Assembly (NCBI GenBank): GCA_028699795.1
Contig: JAQVTZ010000004.1
Span: 1-31,894 of the forward strand
Direction of reading: 5' to 3'
Length of the DNA: 31,894 nt
From: Clostridia bacterium
Lineage (GTDB): Bacteria > Bacillota > Clostridia > Christensenellales > DTU072
Made by a program: the position numbers and the translations under genes
The notes under the pieces: generated by a model
The model's database searches: none
The model's input: the letters and a program-made list of their open reading frames with translations, nothing else
Told to the model about the DNA's origin: nothing
Shown: piece after piece, positions 1-8,549 of the stretch
How the letters are laid out: each line of letters begins with the position of its first letter
How positions within the stretch are numbered: position 1 is the stretch's first letter

Positions 1-144
1 GAAGAGGATCAGTATACCTTGATTGCGACCGTAAACAAAATCAAAAAAACCGTCGAAAGGCTGGACGAAATCGCGAAAAATGACTTGCAAAAAGAGCAGG
101 AAGAGTTTGCCCAAATAATCGATGAGATAATCAGTTATTTGTAA
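1..144 (+). CDS. C-terminal end of an unidentified protein (5' truncated)
   Basis: The reading frame is open from base 1 and stops at TAA 142-144, leaving 47 residues of a protein whose start lies outside the window. The visible tail is charged and heptad-like, with Leu, Ile and Val spaced among Lys, Glu and Asp, and ends in ISYL. It could form a helix or a short coiled coil. No family is recognisable from so short a piece. The next gene starts 38 bases downstream on the same strand with no promoter or terminator visible between them, so the two may be co-transcribed. Confidence 0.6.
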   Translation, partial: EEDQYTLIATVNKIKKTVERLDEIAKNDLQKEQEEFAQIIDEIISYL

Positions 145-170
145 ATCAATAAATTTTAATATCATTTTTT

Positions 171-176
171 GGGAGG
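171..176 (+). promoter_or_regulatory. Ribosome binding site supporting a TTG start
   Basis: GGGAGG is followed six bases later by TTG at 183-185, which begins a Lys-Lys-Ser-Asn-Lys stretch and then a hydrophobic signal segment. No ATG gives an equally complete signal peptide, so the TTG start is preferred. Confidence 0.7.
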
Positions 177-182
177 AATCTT

Positions 183-1721
183 TTGAAAAAATCTAATAAA
201 GTTTGTATCGTGGCAGGCTCTTTAGTTGCCGTGCTTCTTATCGTGAGCATTCTTGTTTCTTGCGCGTATGCGTTGTTGGTTTACAGAGGAAAAGAAACTT
301 GGTATGCGCAGGCGCTATCCATGGATGATATTTATATTCCCGAAGATATGGACCTCAACAATCTGGGCCTGTTTTGGCTGGATGAGACAGGCAAACGATA
401 TCGCTACGATAGCGGGGAAGTGCCTTACGACCCCTCTAAACCGATTGTTCTTTACATACACGGTTGGGGCGGCGGCGGCAGTATCGCCAACCCCGAAGAT
501 TGGATTCGCGAAGGTTATAATGTAGGGAATATGCGCTGGGGCGAGCTCTCAACAATATCTCCTTTCGATGCGCAGACCAAACTGTGGGGGATAGATGAAG
601 ATTTCTTTTGGTGGGAGCGCAATGGTAAAAGAGAGTTCGATGATGTTCCTTCGCATTGCGTAACGGAAATATTGGCTGCCTGCTACAATGATTTCTTTAA
701 AGAGTACGGATTTTACGGCAAAGAAATCCGTTTTATGGGGCATTCTTTGGGGGCGCAAGCGACATTGGCGATCTCGAATTATATGTTAACTTCTTTAGAA
801 AAAGGGGTGTTTTGCGCCGACTATTTGCCAGATAGAATTACAATGCAAGACCCTTATCTCAGCGACATGTCCGACCCTACAACTGTTGCATGGCTAGAAG
901 GCGAAGATCTAACGGAAGGCGGCTCTAGCAGAATGGCTTATCTCACAGCAAAAGCTTTGCACGAGAGAGGGGTCGCAATCGAAGGGATACGGACTTCCTA
1001 TGTCAAAGAGCTCGCAGAATTGTTCGAAACGAATTACTACGAAGACATGGCGTCCTATGTTACTTGGGTGGATGTTGCAAGCGACTTTTATCCCGAAGAT
1101 TTGATTTTTACTAAGAAACACGAGTATGCGCTAGATTGGCCTTCGGACATGTTCGACCAAGGCCTTGTAAAGGATTATAGCTATCAAGAGACCGCTTATG
1201 CGTATTCTCCACATTTGCCGACCGCTTACTCTTATGCCCGCGCAGGCACTCTTTATGATATGCCTACCAACCTGTTAGAGGACGATATGTCCGACGATTA
1301 CCAATATTCGCAGAACATCACTTCCGCCAAAATCGCGGGATTTGCCTTTGCTGACAATAATCTAAACGGCATCAACGACGAAAGGGTAGCTTGCCGTTTG
1401 GAAGGCGTAAAAGTAGCCCTTTACGAAGACGGCAAGACCGAACAAATCACCGAAACCCTGACCTCGAAGGGCGGTTATTATGAATTCTTACTGGAAGAAT
1501 CTTCGTTTGGCAAACAGTATTACATTAAAGTCGAGCTCCCGAAGGGCTATAAAGGCATCGATATCCCCGCACAAAGCGTGAGAGACCAAAACCTTATGAA
1601 TTGCAACGGAGTCAATAAAAAATTGCGCTCCGAAGCGGTAGAGATAACGGACGCAGGCACATTGCACATCATCCATATCGGCGCAAAAAAGAAATTTACA
1701 ACAATATTTTCATTAAAATAA
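183..1721 (+). CDS. Membrane-anchored lipase-like alpha/beta hydrolase with C-terminal SdrD_B-like domain
   Basis: This is a 512-residue exported hydrolase. The N-terminus has basic residues, a hydrophobic core and LVSC ending at Cys27, which fits a lipobox, although the hydrophobic stretch continues and could instead be a plain membrane anchor. The lipase features are an oxyanion-loop YIHGWGGGG near 91-99 and the nucleophile elbow GHSLG at 186-190 (Ser188). Candidates for the rest of the triad are Asp223 in MQDPYL, like the LDPA aspartate of pancreatic-type lipases, and His344 in SPHLPTAY. Residues about 381-502 resemble an SdrD_B/Cna_B-like sandwich (GFAFADNNLNGINDE, then LEGVKVALYEDG), a stalk-type domain of surface proteins. 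The likely role is ester hydrolysis of lipids or glycan esters at the cell surface; the substrate is unknown. The gene ends just before a bidirectional terminator. Family assignment is strong; the triad beyond Ser188 is inferred. Confidence 0.85.
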   Translation: MKKSNKVCIVAGSLVAVLLIVSILVSCAYALLVYRGKETWYAQALSMDDIYIPEDMDLNNLGLFWLDETGKRYRYDSGEVPYDPSKPIVLYIHGWGGGGSIANPEDWIREGYNVGNMRWGELSTISPFDAQTKLWGIDEDFFWWERNGKREFDDVPSHCVTEILAACYNDFFKEYGFYGKEIRFMGHSLGAQATLAISNYMLTSLEKGVFCADYLPDRITMQDPYLSDMSDPTTVAWLEGEDLTEGGSSRMAYLTAKALHERGVAIEGIRTSYVKELAELFETNYYEDMASYVTWVDVASDFYPEDLIFTKKHEYALDWPSDMFDQGLVKDYSYQETAYAYSPHLPTAYSYARAGTLYDMPTNLLEDDMSDDYQYSQNITSAKIAGFAFADNNLNGINDERVACRLEGVKVALYEDGKTEQITETLTSKGGYYEFLLEESSFGKQYYIKVELPKGYKGIDIPAQSVRDQNLMNCNGVNKKLRSEAVEITDAGTLHIIHIGAKKKFTTIFSLK

Positions 1722-1737
1722 AATATAGGGATAGGAG

Positions 1738-1776
1738 AAAAAAAACGGCTGCTTCATCTTGAAACAGCCGTTTTTT
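1738..1776. terminator. Bidirectional intrinsic terminator between convergent genes
   Basis: An 11-base arm AAAAACGGCTG (1741-1751) pairs with CAGCCGTTTTT (1765-1775). The interior adds TTCA/TGAA pairing around a TCT loop, apart from one C/A mismatch. A T run follows on the plus strand and an A run precedes it, so the structure works in both directions. It lies between a rightward gene ending at 1721 and a leftward gene ending at 1797. Confidence 0.9.
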
Positions 1777-1796
1777 GTGTCACAAACTATTATTAT

Positions 1797-2402
1797 TTAG
1801 GTTTGAGGTTCGATAGGTTCTTCTTGCGGTGTCGCGTCCTCGCTTTGTCCCTCTTCTTCTTTGTCGACCTTGCGCATGATCACATATTTGCTCATGGGGA
1901 AGATAATCAAGAAGGAAATAAACATCCAAAGAAGTTTGCTTAGTAGACCGCTGATATCCGAATTATGGATAATGCTGTCCATCCATTCAACAAGAATGGG
2001 ACCGGACCAAGTTTGCACCAAAATAATCGTTACCATCATAATGGAATAAACCGTTATGCTGAACGCCAGATTATTGTTGGCATTGAATGTTTTCTTTCTG
2101 TTTGCGATGAACGCAACGATTTGGGCAAGCGTTGTAGATACTAAAAACGCAACCATAGTGCCCAACCCTCCGGTTGTGTCCGGATTGTAATGAAATACAA
2201 ACCAATCTACCGCTTGGTTGTTTAGCGATTTGAGAATCAGGCTGTTGAGCAACATAAATGATGTGATTTCAACTACTGCTGCAATCGAGCTCATCAAGCT
2301 GAATTTGATAAACTGCCAAATGCCTGCATGTTGCGAGATAAATTGTTTGAACTTTTCGGGCAAACTGCCGGTTGCTTTTTTGGTTTTTGCACTATCTTCC
2401 AT
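1797..2402 (-). CDS. GtrA-like polytopic membrane protein
   Basis: The 201-residue product has four hydrophobic segments: about residues 30-55, 80-100, 115-140 and 150-175. These are followed by a basic anchor and an acidic, Gln/Pro-rich tail. The segment beginning WQFIKFSLMSS and the motif FIANRKKTF, equivalent to the conserved N-R-K/R-x-x-F of the family, point to GtrA-like proteins. Family members are small four-helix proteins often thought to help move polyprenyl-linked sugars across the membrane or to support teichoic acid or O-antigen glucosylation. AGGAG lies six bases before the ATG. The gene is 68 bases downstream of the leftward PIG-L deacetylase, and the two may form one transcript. 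A pairing of a sugar deacetylase with a lipid-sugar translocase would fit glycolipid or wall-glycan tailoring, but that link is inference. Confidence 0.85.
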   Translation of the reverse strand: MEDSAKTKKATGSLPEKFKQFISQHAGIWQFIKFSLMSSIAAVVEITSFMLLNSLILKSLNNQAVDWFVFHYNPDTTGGLGTMVAFLVSTTLAQIVAFIANRKKTFNANNNLAFSITVYSIMMVTIILVQTWSGPILVEWMDSIIHNSDISGLLSKLLWMFISFLIIFPMSKYVIMRKVDKEEEGQSEDATPQEEPIEPQT

Positions 2403-2470
2403 TTTTGTCTCCTAAACACAAAATTTCTTGACCTTATCATTATAGAGGCTAAGGTATAGATTACTATCAG

Positions 2471-3241
2471 TTAAATCTTTTCGGCGCAACAATGTAACAT
2501 CATTAACGAGTTGACGCGGAAGCCTTCCGCTTTGTATTTGAATCTAAAAAGCCCGAACTTGAGACTGCGGAGTGCAAGATACAAAAACAACAGATTAAGC
2601 GTACCACCGCCTTCTTCTTTGTATTCGAATTGGCTCTTAAATTGCTTTAGGCTCTCGAACTGTTTCTTTTGGTATCCCTTTATGCCAAAATAGCGGTTGG
2701 GGCGCGCGGTGTAATAATAGGCGAGCGCCTTGGGTTCGGCAATTGAATCTACGCCCAAATCGCTCATAATAAGCGGGTTAGAGCACATCATAAAAGCGCT
2801 GCTTGCGGCCCTGCCCGTAAGAAGATGATCGGCATGACATTCGGTATGGAGCAACGGGTCTGGGCACAAAACGATATCCGGTTTGCGCAAGGCGATTTCT
2901 TTTGCGAGCGCTTTGGTAAGGTCGCGGGGGTCGTAGAGGCCGCCGTCTGAAAAAGGCAGAAACACAATATCGGTTACGCCTAACACACTTGCCGCCGCGC
3001 GTGACTCTTCTTGGCGGAGTTTGATAAGCGCGTCACCATGCAGGGTGGAAGGCTCTAGCGAACCGTAACGCCCGTCGGTAGCAATCACATAGGATACTTT
3101 TTTGCCCATTGCGACTAGTTTTGCCACCGTGGCGCCTGCGCCCACTTCGATATCGTCGGGATGCGGTCCGATAAAAAGATAATTGTCGAAATCGCCTATT
3201 TGGGGAATGTTTGCTATTTTTTGAAGTAGAAGTTTATACAT
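2471..3241 (-). CDS. PIG-L/LmbE-family N-acetyl sugar deacetylase
   Basis: The 256-residue product is a zinc-dependent deacetylase of the PIG-L family, which removes acetyl groups from GlcNAc-containing conjugates such as GlcNAc-PI, bacillithiol or mycothiol precursors and antibiotics. The motif GPHPDD at 25-30 supplies zinc ligands His27 and Asp30 and the likely general base Asp29. The second motif, HADH at 136-139, supplies the third ligand, His139. An ATDGRYGS loop follows the second strand, as is usual. The start is the ATG at 3241 with AAGGAGG a few bases upstream. An upstream extension to 3301 would put codons across the promoter and is rejected. No signal peptide is present, so it is probably cytoplasmic. 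Substrate is unknown. The gene is transcribed leftward with the GtrA-like gene downstream. Confidence 0.92.
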   Translation of the reverse strand: MYKLLLQKIANIPQIGDFDNYLFIGPHPDDIEVGAGATVAKLVAMGKKVSYVIATDGRYGSLEPSTLHGDALIKLRQEESRAAASVLGVTDIVFLPFSDGGLYDPRDLTKALAKEIALRKPDIVLCPDPLLHTECHADHLLTGRAASSAFMMCSNPLIMSDLGVDSIAEPKALAYYYTARPNRYFGIKGYQKKQFESLKQFKSQFEYKEEGGGTLNLLFLYLALRSLKFGLFRFKYKAEGFRVNSLMMLHCCAEKI

Positions 3242-3272
3242 GAAAACCCTCCTTACGAAATCCAATGCAATC

Positions 3273-3301
3273 ATCATAGCATAACACGCCCGGTTATTCA
3301 A
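3273..3301 (-). promoter_or_regulatory. Sigma-A-type promoter for the leftward deacetylase/GtrA pair
   Basis: Read on the minus strand, TTGAAT (3301-3296) is separated by exactly 17 bases from TATGAT (3278-3273). This lies about 30 bases upstream of the deacetylase ATG at 3241 and supports that start. Confidence 0.65.
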
Positions 3302-3344
3302 TAGCTTAAAATAAGAAATTACCTTTATAAAACCTATGGAACTA

Positions 3345-3373
3345 TTGACATTTTTATGTTGTCACTATATTAT
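3345..3373 (+). promoter_or_regulatory. Sigma-A-type promoter for the transglutaminase lipoprotein operon
   Basis: TTGACA (3345-3350) is followed after 17 bases by TATTAT (3368-3373). The lipoprotein ATG is at 3412, giving a short leader of about 30 bases. The promoter is back to back with the leftward one at 3273-3301, separated by 43 bases, so the two could share regulation. Confidence 0.8.
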
Positions 3374-3411
3374 TAGTATGTATCTCTGTATGCTTGCAGG
3401 TGGAGGTTAAG

Positions 3412-6300
3412 ATGAGAAAACTACCGATAACCGTATCAATCGTGTTGCTGACATTGTTCACAGTCTGTGTTCTTGCAGGCTGCGAACTTGCCGACGCGGA
3501 TGCGGTCACGCATGTTACGGCGGTGCAAATAGAAGACACCAATGTTTATATGGCTCCGTACGGAGAGCCCAGCGAATTTTATCTTAAGCCGTGGGTGATG
3601 CCCTCGGATGTCGCCAATAAGGGAGTAACTTATCGTGTTCTCGACCCTGCGGACAAAGTTTATGCAACAGTAGATACCACCGGAAAAGTTACGGCCACCA
3701 GAGCCAAAGAAGAAGGCACCGTAGTCGTGCGTATTGCAAGCACGGACAACCCGAAAGCATATTTGGATATCAATATCACCATCGAAATTGCCGCGGTAGA
3801 AAAAATCTCGTTTATTCCTTCCGAAGTCAATTTGTTGTTGGGTGACACTCCTACCCCTATCCAACCCGTTTTTACGCCTTATCATGCGATACTCGGCCGC
3901 AATGTCAGCTATATATCGTTAGATGAAGAAGTTGCTACGGTGGACGCTTTGGGTAATGTAGACCCTGTGGGCGTCGGAAAGACAACCATATGGGTGACCG
4001 CTTCCAACGACCAAAACCTGAGCGAAGAAGAGTTGGTAAAAGGCAATTTACAGCTCAGTGTTAGTTATACTCCACCCAACTATAAGCTGAGCATCGCCAA
4101 TCCGGCGCAATCGTGCAAACAAATCATTGGCGCGGCATCCGAAATTACGCTTGCGCTGGACAAAATGGATACGACCTGCGATCCCACTCCCACTATCAGA
4201 TGGAGAGTCGCGGGCGCGCCGATTCCCAAAACAGAAGATTACAAAATTATTACTTATTTACCTACCGACCTGCCCCGCGGCGAATACACCATTCAAGCAA
4301 CAGTGACCGATGCAAGCTCCCAAGAGCAAGTATTGTATTCCGATATGATTTATGTCTACGAGATGCTTACGGGCATCGATATCATGGTGTATAATACGCA
4401 GGAAGAATTGCAGAATTTGGCGGTCAATGATACTTTGCGGATGGAAGTCAGTTATTCGGCAAACCAGTATCCGCCCGACAACTACAGATGGTCGGTATAC
4501 AGAAACGGACAACTGTACGAAACCAAAACTTATGCGGTGAATACGTTCTATTACAAAATCAAAGACCCCGGCGAATATTCGTTTACTTGCGAAGCAATTA
4601 TACAAGGGAAAGGTTCGGGTGTTACCAGATCCACCAGTACCTTCGAGAGCGGCGCCGCAATAGTGGGCAACGATATTTATAATGTCTATGTGACAGCGCG
4701 CAAACTCAATACCGATATCGTGCCGTATGTGGCTTGGAATCCTCTATATTATAATGCTTCTTATACGGCTACCATCCAAACTACAGATAGCAGAGTATAT
4801 ACGCTAAGCAGCTCTGACGCCGAAGACATGCAGTATTATACACAAAACGGATTGTATATTCCCGCATACATTGCGACACTTTCCGATTCGTTCTCGGTGA
4901 CATTGCGGAGCAGCCGATATGGTTGGACCGAAACCAAACACTACGCGGGCGATATCACGATTACCAATGAAGACAGACAGTATTTCGATACGCTGGTAGC
5001 CGATTTCGACGGATACATCCAAAACATGGAAGAAATGGGAAGACTGTTAAACTATGTCAATGTATTCCGTCCCGAAGAAATACGAGACGGAGACTGGTAT
5101 CGCATGACACTCAAAATCCCGTTTGATTATGACGCTGTTTCCCCAGACACATATCCGTTGCCTGCGGGAAGCCCCGTTGTAGATCCTGCTTATCAAGATG
5201 TCATGAATGTTGTATTTGCGGCGTTTAATTGCTATGGCGACAGTGTGGTGTATACGCCTTCGGCTTATTACGACCTAAACAAAAGGGAGCTCGAGTTGTC
5301 GCTGAAGTTTGAAGCGGAAGACGACGATATGACGGCCACCGATCCTGCCGAAAACGGTATGTATACGAACGAAAATGTTATTCTGCATTATACCGATTCG
5401 CCCAGAAGCGCGGACAGTTTGCCTATCGACAGCCTCACTAGAACGATGGCGGTAGAAACAGGAATGCAGCTCTATTATGCGGTTGCACTGGGTTATCGAC
5501 CGATTCCCGCAGACGACAGTTCCGCAGAGCTTCTTTACGAAGAGGCGCGCGGCGTCTTACGGCGCATTATCGGCAACCAAATGACCGATGCCCAAAAGGT
5601 GCATGCCATTTACGACTTCTTAACTGCGGAAATCATTTACGACAGATGGCTTTCCCGTCAAGACCTTTCGACGGAGCCTAATATCGTTTACGAGAGCTTC
5701 CATCTCGAAGGCGTATTCTTACGCAAACTGGCGGTGTGTGACGGTATCGCAAAAGCGTTTACGCTGCTTTGCGGCATGGAAGGGATTGCTTCGGTTAAGA
5801 TTAACGGTGTTGCAAACGGTATCGGCCACGCATGGAACAAAGTGCTTGTAGACGGCGCATGGTATGTTGTAGATGCGACTTGGGGAAGTTATTTAAGCGG
5901 CAATATCGAGTTGCAAACCCACCGTTACTTGCTTACAACAGATGCGGCAATACAAGCTACACATATAGCTTACGGCAAACAACAGCTTACCAAGATTACT
6001 ATCCATCCGGTATATTACGGCGCAGAATTTATGGTAGGCGCGAACGCCACCATAGATACCGATGCCGAACTTTCCGCTTTGGTGATTTATATGTATGACA
6101 GGTTGGATGAAATGACGGATTCCATTTGGGTGGACTTTGTGTTAAGCGACTCGTACTACGCATCGTTTGACGGTGTCGGCGTACATGCCGGATTGAGCGG
6201 AGTTGTCTCCGAGGCGTTAAGCGATTATACGGGGTTGCGGTATTCCATCGATGCCAACAGCACACAAAAGTATGCGGCAGTCAGATTAGAGCTGAGATAG
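3412..6300 (+). CDS. Lipoprotein with Big_2-like domains and C-terminal transglutaminase-like domain
   Basis: The 962-residue product starts at the ATG at 3412, five bases after GGAGG. A TTG six codons earlier is possible but has no comparable binding site. The signal peptide ends in VLAGC with lipidated Cys24. Residues about 35-220 hold two Big_2-like immunoglobulin folds (VATVDALGNV, TTGKVTA patterns), followed by further beta-rich stretches. The C-terminal half carries a transglutaminase-like core: Cys776 in AVCDGIAKAF, His806 in GHAWN and Asp821 in VVDATWG, spaced as in the papain-like triad. An amphipathic segment KVHAIYDFL lies before it, as is usual. Such domains act as proteases, amidases or cross-linking enzymes outside the cell; which applies is not decidable here. 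It is likely a surface enzyme held away from the membrane by its Ig-like stalk. It is the first gene of a rightward run; the next gene begins 45 bases later. Confidence 0.88.
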   Translation: MRKLPITVSIVLLTLFTVCVLAGCELADADAVTHVTAVQIEDTNVYMAPYGEPSEFYLKPWVMPSDVANKGVTYRVLDPADKVYATVDTTGKVTATRAKEEGTVVVRIASTDNPKAYLDINITIEIAAVEKISFIPSEVNLLLGDTPTPIQPVFTPYHAILGRNVSYISLDEEVATVDALGNVDPVGVGKTTIWVTASNDQNLSEEELVKGNLQLSVSYTPPNYKLSIANPAQSCKQIIGAASEITLALDKMDTTCDPTPTIRWRVAGAPIPKTEDYKIITYLPTDLPRGEYTIQATVTDASSQEQVLYSDMIYVYEMLTGIDIMVYNTQEELQNLAVNDTLRMEVSYSANQYPPDNYRWSVYRNGQLYETKTYAVNTFYYKIKDPGEYSFTCEAIIQGKGSGVTRSTSTFESGAAIVGNDIYNVYVTARKLNTDIVPYVAWNPLYYNASYTATIQTTDSRVYTLSSSDAEDMQYYTQNGLYIPAYIATLSDSFSVTLRSSRYGWTETKHYAGDITITNEDRQYFDTLVADFDGYIQNMEEMGRLLNYVNVFRPEEIRDGDWYRMTLKIPFDYDAVSPDTYPLPAGSPVVDPAYQDVMNVVFAAFNCYGDSVVYTPSAYYDLNKRELELSLKFEAEDDDMTATDPAENGMYTNENVILHYTDSPRSADSLPIDSLTRTMAVETGMQLYYAVALGYRPIPADDSSAELLYEEARGVLRRIIGNQMTDAQKVHAIYDFLTAEIIYDRWLSRQDLSTEPNIVYESFHLEGVFLRKLAVCDGIAKAFTLLCGMEGIASVKINGVANGIGHAWNKVLVDGAWYVVDATWGSYLSGNIELQTHRYLLTTDAAIQATHIAYGKQQLTKITIHPVYYGAEFMVGANATIDTDAELSALVIYMYDRLDEMTDSIWVDFVLSDSYYASFDGVGVHAGLSGVVSEALSDYTGLRYSIDANSTQKYAAVRLELR

Positions 6301-6345
6301 ATTACGGGATCATGCCGTTAGTTAGATGGATGGGAGCGTTGGAGG

Positions 6346-7188
6346 ATGTTTACTTATCGGGAAGGGATATGTTTTTTGGGGAAAACGCTGGAGCTTACAG
6401 GCAACGGTATCGCTCTTGCCGTGACTTTGGATGTGGGTCCCAGAATCATTTCTTTAAAGAAGCCGACAGGCGACAACCTTATGTTTGAGGACATCGCTGA
6501 CGCCATTTGCAAAGACCGCTCGGCAATTTATGGCAAAAACAAGACTTGGCACATTTACGGCGGACACCGTATTTGGTTGTCTCCCGAAAACGAAGCGACA
6601 TATTATCCCGACAACGATCCTGTAAACTATACGATTACAAAATATGGCGCTGTTTTCACCCCAAAAGCTTGGAGTAAGGCAGAAGTGCAACCCGTATTGG
6701 AAGTGCGGTTGCCGCAAGAAGGCGGCGCCGATATCGTGATGGGAATGACCAATCTTTCTGGGCGCGCCCAAAACCTTTGTCTTTGGTCGCTTACCGCATT
6801 AAAGTCAGGAGGATTGTTAGAGGCCGATTTGCCCTGTGAGGATGCGGGATATCTTCCTAACCGCAACATTGCGCTATGGTCTTATACGGATATCAATGAC
6901 TCCCGTCTAACATTGACCAATCGAAAGATATTGATTAAAAGCTCCCCAAAGGAACCTGAACCTCTTAAGTTAGGATACTATAATCCCTTTATCTATATCA
7001 AATATACTTTCGGCAATACCGTCTTTGTCAAAACCGCAAAGGCGGAACACGGCGCGTACCCAGACTTCTTTTGCAATGTCGAAACTTATACCAATCATTT
7101 GATACACGAAGTCGAAACACTATCGCCGATTGTAACAATCGATAGCGGTAAAACGCTATGGCATACCGAACACTGGGAGTTGATTTAA
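6346..7188 (+). CDS. DUF4380-like (aldose-mutarotase-like fold) protein
   Basis: The 280-residue cytoplasmic product has no signal peptide. It matches the DUF4380 pattern: an N-terminal strand pair ending in DVGPRIISL (29-37), the signature GGHRIWLSPE at 72-81, and a C-terminal stretch NVETYTNHLIHEVETLSP followed by a closing TLWHTEHWELI. Family members are predicted to adopt the galactose-mutarotase-like beta-sandwich and to bind or epimerise sugars, but no reaction is established that I can cite. His74 and the C-terminal His/Glu are candidate active-site residues by analogy only. The gene sits 45 bases after the transglutaminase gene and 13 bases before the ROK-like gene, so co-transcription is likely. 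GGAGG directly abuts the ATG, and a second GGGAG lies nine bases upstream of it; either could serve. Confidence 0.75.
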   Translation: MFTYREGICFLGKTLELTGNGIALAVTLDVGPRIISLKKPTGDNLMFEDIADAICKDRSAIYGKNKTWHIYGGHRIWLSPENEATYYPDNDPVNYTITKYGAVFTPKAWSKAEVQPVLEVRLPQEGGADIVMGMTNLSGRAQNLCLWSLTALKSGGLLEADLPCEDAGYLPNRNIALWSYTDINDSRLTLTNRKILIKSSPKEPEPLKLGYYNPFIYIKYTFGNTVFVKTAKAEHGAYPDFFCNVETYTNHLIHEVETLSPIVTIDSGKTLWHTEHWELI

Positions 7189-7201
7189 AGGAGGGAGAGG
7201 G

Positions 7202-8533
7202 ATGTTGGATCAAAACTATCAACCTATGTTTTTATTTTATAAGGAATTTCGCGAGGGCGTTTCCAGAGAAGGCGGAAAGCCTTTCTTTTTGGGGTTGGAG
7301 CGGGATGACGGCGGCAGAAAAGTTTTTAGAACGGAAATTTTTAAAAATCCCGAGTGGAACGAATTGAATTTCAGAATGGTAGAGCGTTTGGCAAAGTTTA
7401 TGTTATGGAGCTATGGCGGTTACCGTTTTTATGTGTTGGGTGACCGAAAACTTTACAAAGAACTTAGACAGGTGTATTCGGCAAACGGAGCAAGAGCCTT
7501 TGATGCCGCTTTTATGGAGAAGGTATACCGCAAGCCGATGGAATTTATATTAGTAGAAAATGCGGCGGACTTTCCCCGAGAAAAAGAAAAGATCGTCTAT
7601 CCCAAAGCGGTTGCAAACGGATACAGAATCGGCTTTGATGCGGGCGGTTCGGACCGTAAAGTGACGGCGTGTATTGACGGAAAACCTGTGTACGAAAACG
7701 AAACGGTCTGGAATCCCAAGTTAAACGCCGACCCCGCATACCACGAGAGCGGAATTGCCGACAGCATAGACAAAGGATTGGCTGCGTTAGGCGGCAGAGT
7801 GGACAGTATTGGCGTATCTACTGCGGGGATTGTCATCGATAACGAAGTGAGGGTGGCTTCGTTGTTCCGGAAAATACCCGAGCCGTTGTTCGATACAAGG
7901 GTTCGGCCTATTTATAAGAATTTATCAATAAAATACGGCTGCCCCGTTGCCGTGGCAAACGACGGGGATATCGCCGCGCTTGCGGGAGCCTACCAAACAA
8001 ACGAAGGAGAGCTTTTGGGCACCGCAATGGGCACGAGTCTTGCCGGAGGCTATATCGACAAAAACAAGGGCATCGCAGGGTATCTAAATGAGCTTGCTTT
8101 TGTTCCGGTAGACGCGAATCCCCATGCCGCAGTGGACGAATGGAGCGGTGATGGCGGAGTAGGTTGCCTTTATCATTCGCAAGACGGCGTAATACGGTTG
8201 GCGCGAGAAGCGGGAATCGATTTATCCGCACATGAGACGCCCGCCGAAAAGCTGAAAGCGGTACAAAAGTTGGTGGAACAAGGAGACGCCGCGGCAGACG
8301 CCATCTTTGATAGGATGGGGGACTATTACGGGTACTCCGTTCTTTGGTTTGCGGAATTTTACCCAATAAAGAATGTGGTCTTTTTGGGGCGTGTTGCCAG
8401 CGGCAAGGGAGGCGAAATAATATTAAATAAGGCAAAACGGATTCTCGAAAAATACGACTCCCGCATCCGCATTGTTTTGCCGGACGAAATGTCGCGGAGA
8501 TTGGGGCAATCCTTTACCGCAGCCGGATTATAA
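7202..8533 (+). CDS. ROK-fold sugar kinase-like protein with N-terminal extension
   Basis: The 443-residue product has an N-terminal region of about 140 residues that I do not recognise, then an ASKHA/ROK-type nucleotide-binding core. Visible core motifs are FDAGGSDRKVTACIDG (phosphate-1 loop, from about 145), GVSTAGIV, VANDGDIAALAGA with Asp254 as candidate catalytic base, and GTAMGTSLAGG (phosphate-2). ROK members phosphorylate glucose, ManNAc, GlcNAc or fructose, or act as repressors; no helix-turn-helix is evident here. The ROK zinc motif CxCGxxGC is absent and the residue of the GEIGH histidine is Phe300 in NELAF; the equivalent region reads DEWSGDGGVGC (312-322). That argues for a divergent subfamily. 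AAAGGAGGGAGAGGG precedes the ATG. With DUF4380 and PIG-L neighbours, a role in amino-sugar use is plausible but inferred. Confidence 0.8.
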   Translation: MLDQNYQPMFLFYKEFREGVSREGGKPFFLGLERDDGGRKVFRTEIFKNPEWNELNFRMVERLAKFMLWSYGGYRFYVLGDRKLYKELRQVYSANGARAFDAAFMEKVYRKPMEFILVENAADFPREKEKIVYPKAVANGYRIGFDAGGSDRKVTACIDGKPVYENETVWNPKLNADPAYHESGIADSIDKGLAALGGRVDSIGVSTAGIVIDNEVRVASLFRKIPEPLFDTRVRPIYKNLSIKYGCPVAVANDGDIAALAGAYQTNEGELLGTAMGTSLAGGYIDKNKGIAGYLNELAFVPVDANPHAAVDEWSGDGGVGCLYHSQDGVIRLAREAGIDLSAHETPAEKLKAVQKLVEQGDAAADAIFDRMGDYYGYSVLWFAEFYPIKNVVFLGRVASGKGGEIILNKAKRILEKYDSRIRIVLPDEMSRRLGQSFTAAGL

Positions 8534-8549
8534 TCTTATGGAGTGAGAG

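Noticed and set aside
2439..2444. Minus-strand TATAAT before the GtrA-like gene as a separate promoter
   Set aside because: No acceptable -35 box lies at 16-18 bases; co-transcription from the deacetylase promoter is simpler.
3242..3301. Upstream extension of the leftward deacetylase to a start at 3301
   Set aside because: The extension covers the promoter at 3273-3301, and the ATG at 3241 has a strong AAGGAGG site. The extra 20 residues do not resemble the family.
3394..3411. TTG start for the transglutaminase lipoprotein
   Set aside because: The ATG at 3412 has GGAGG five bases upstream, inside these codons, and gives a standard signal peptide.
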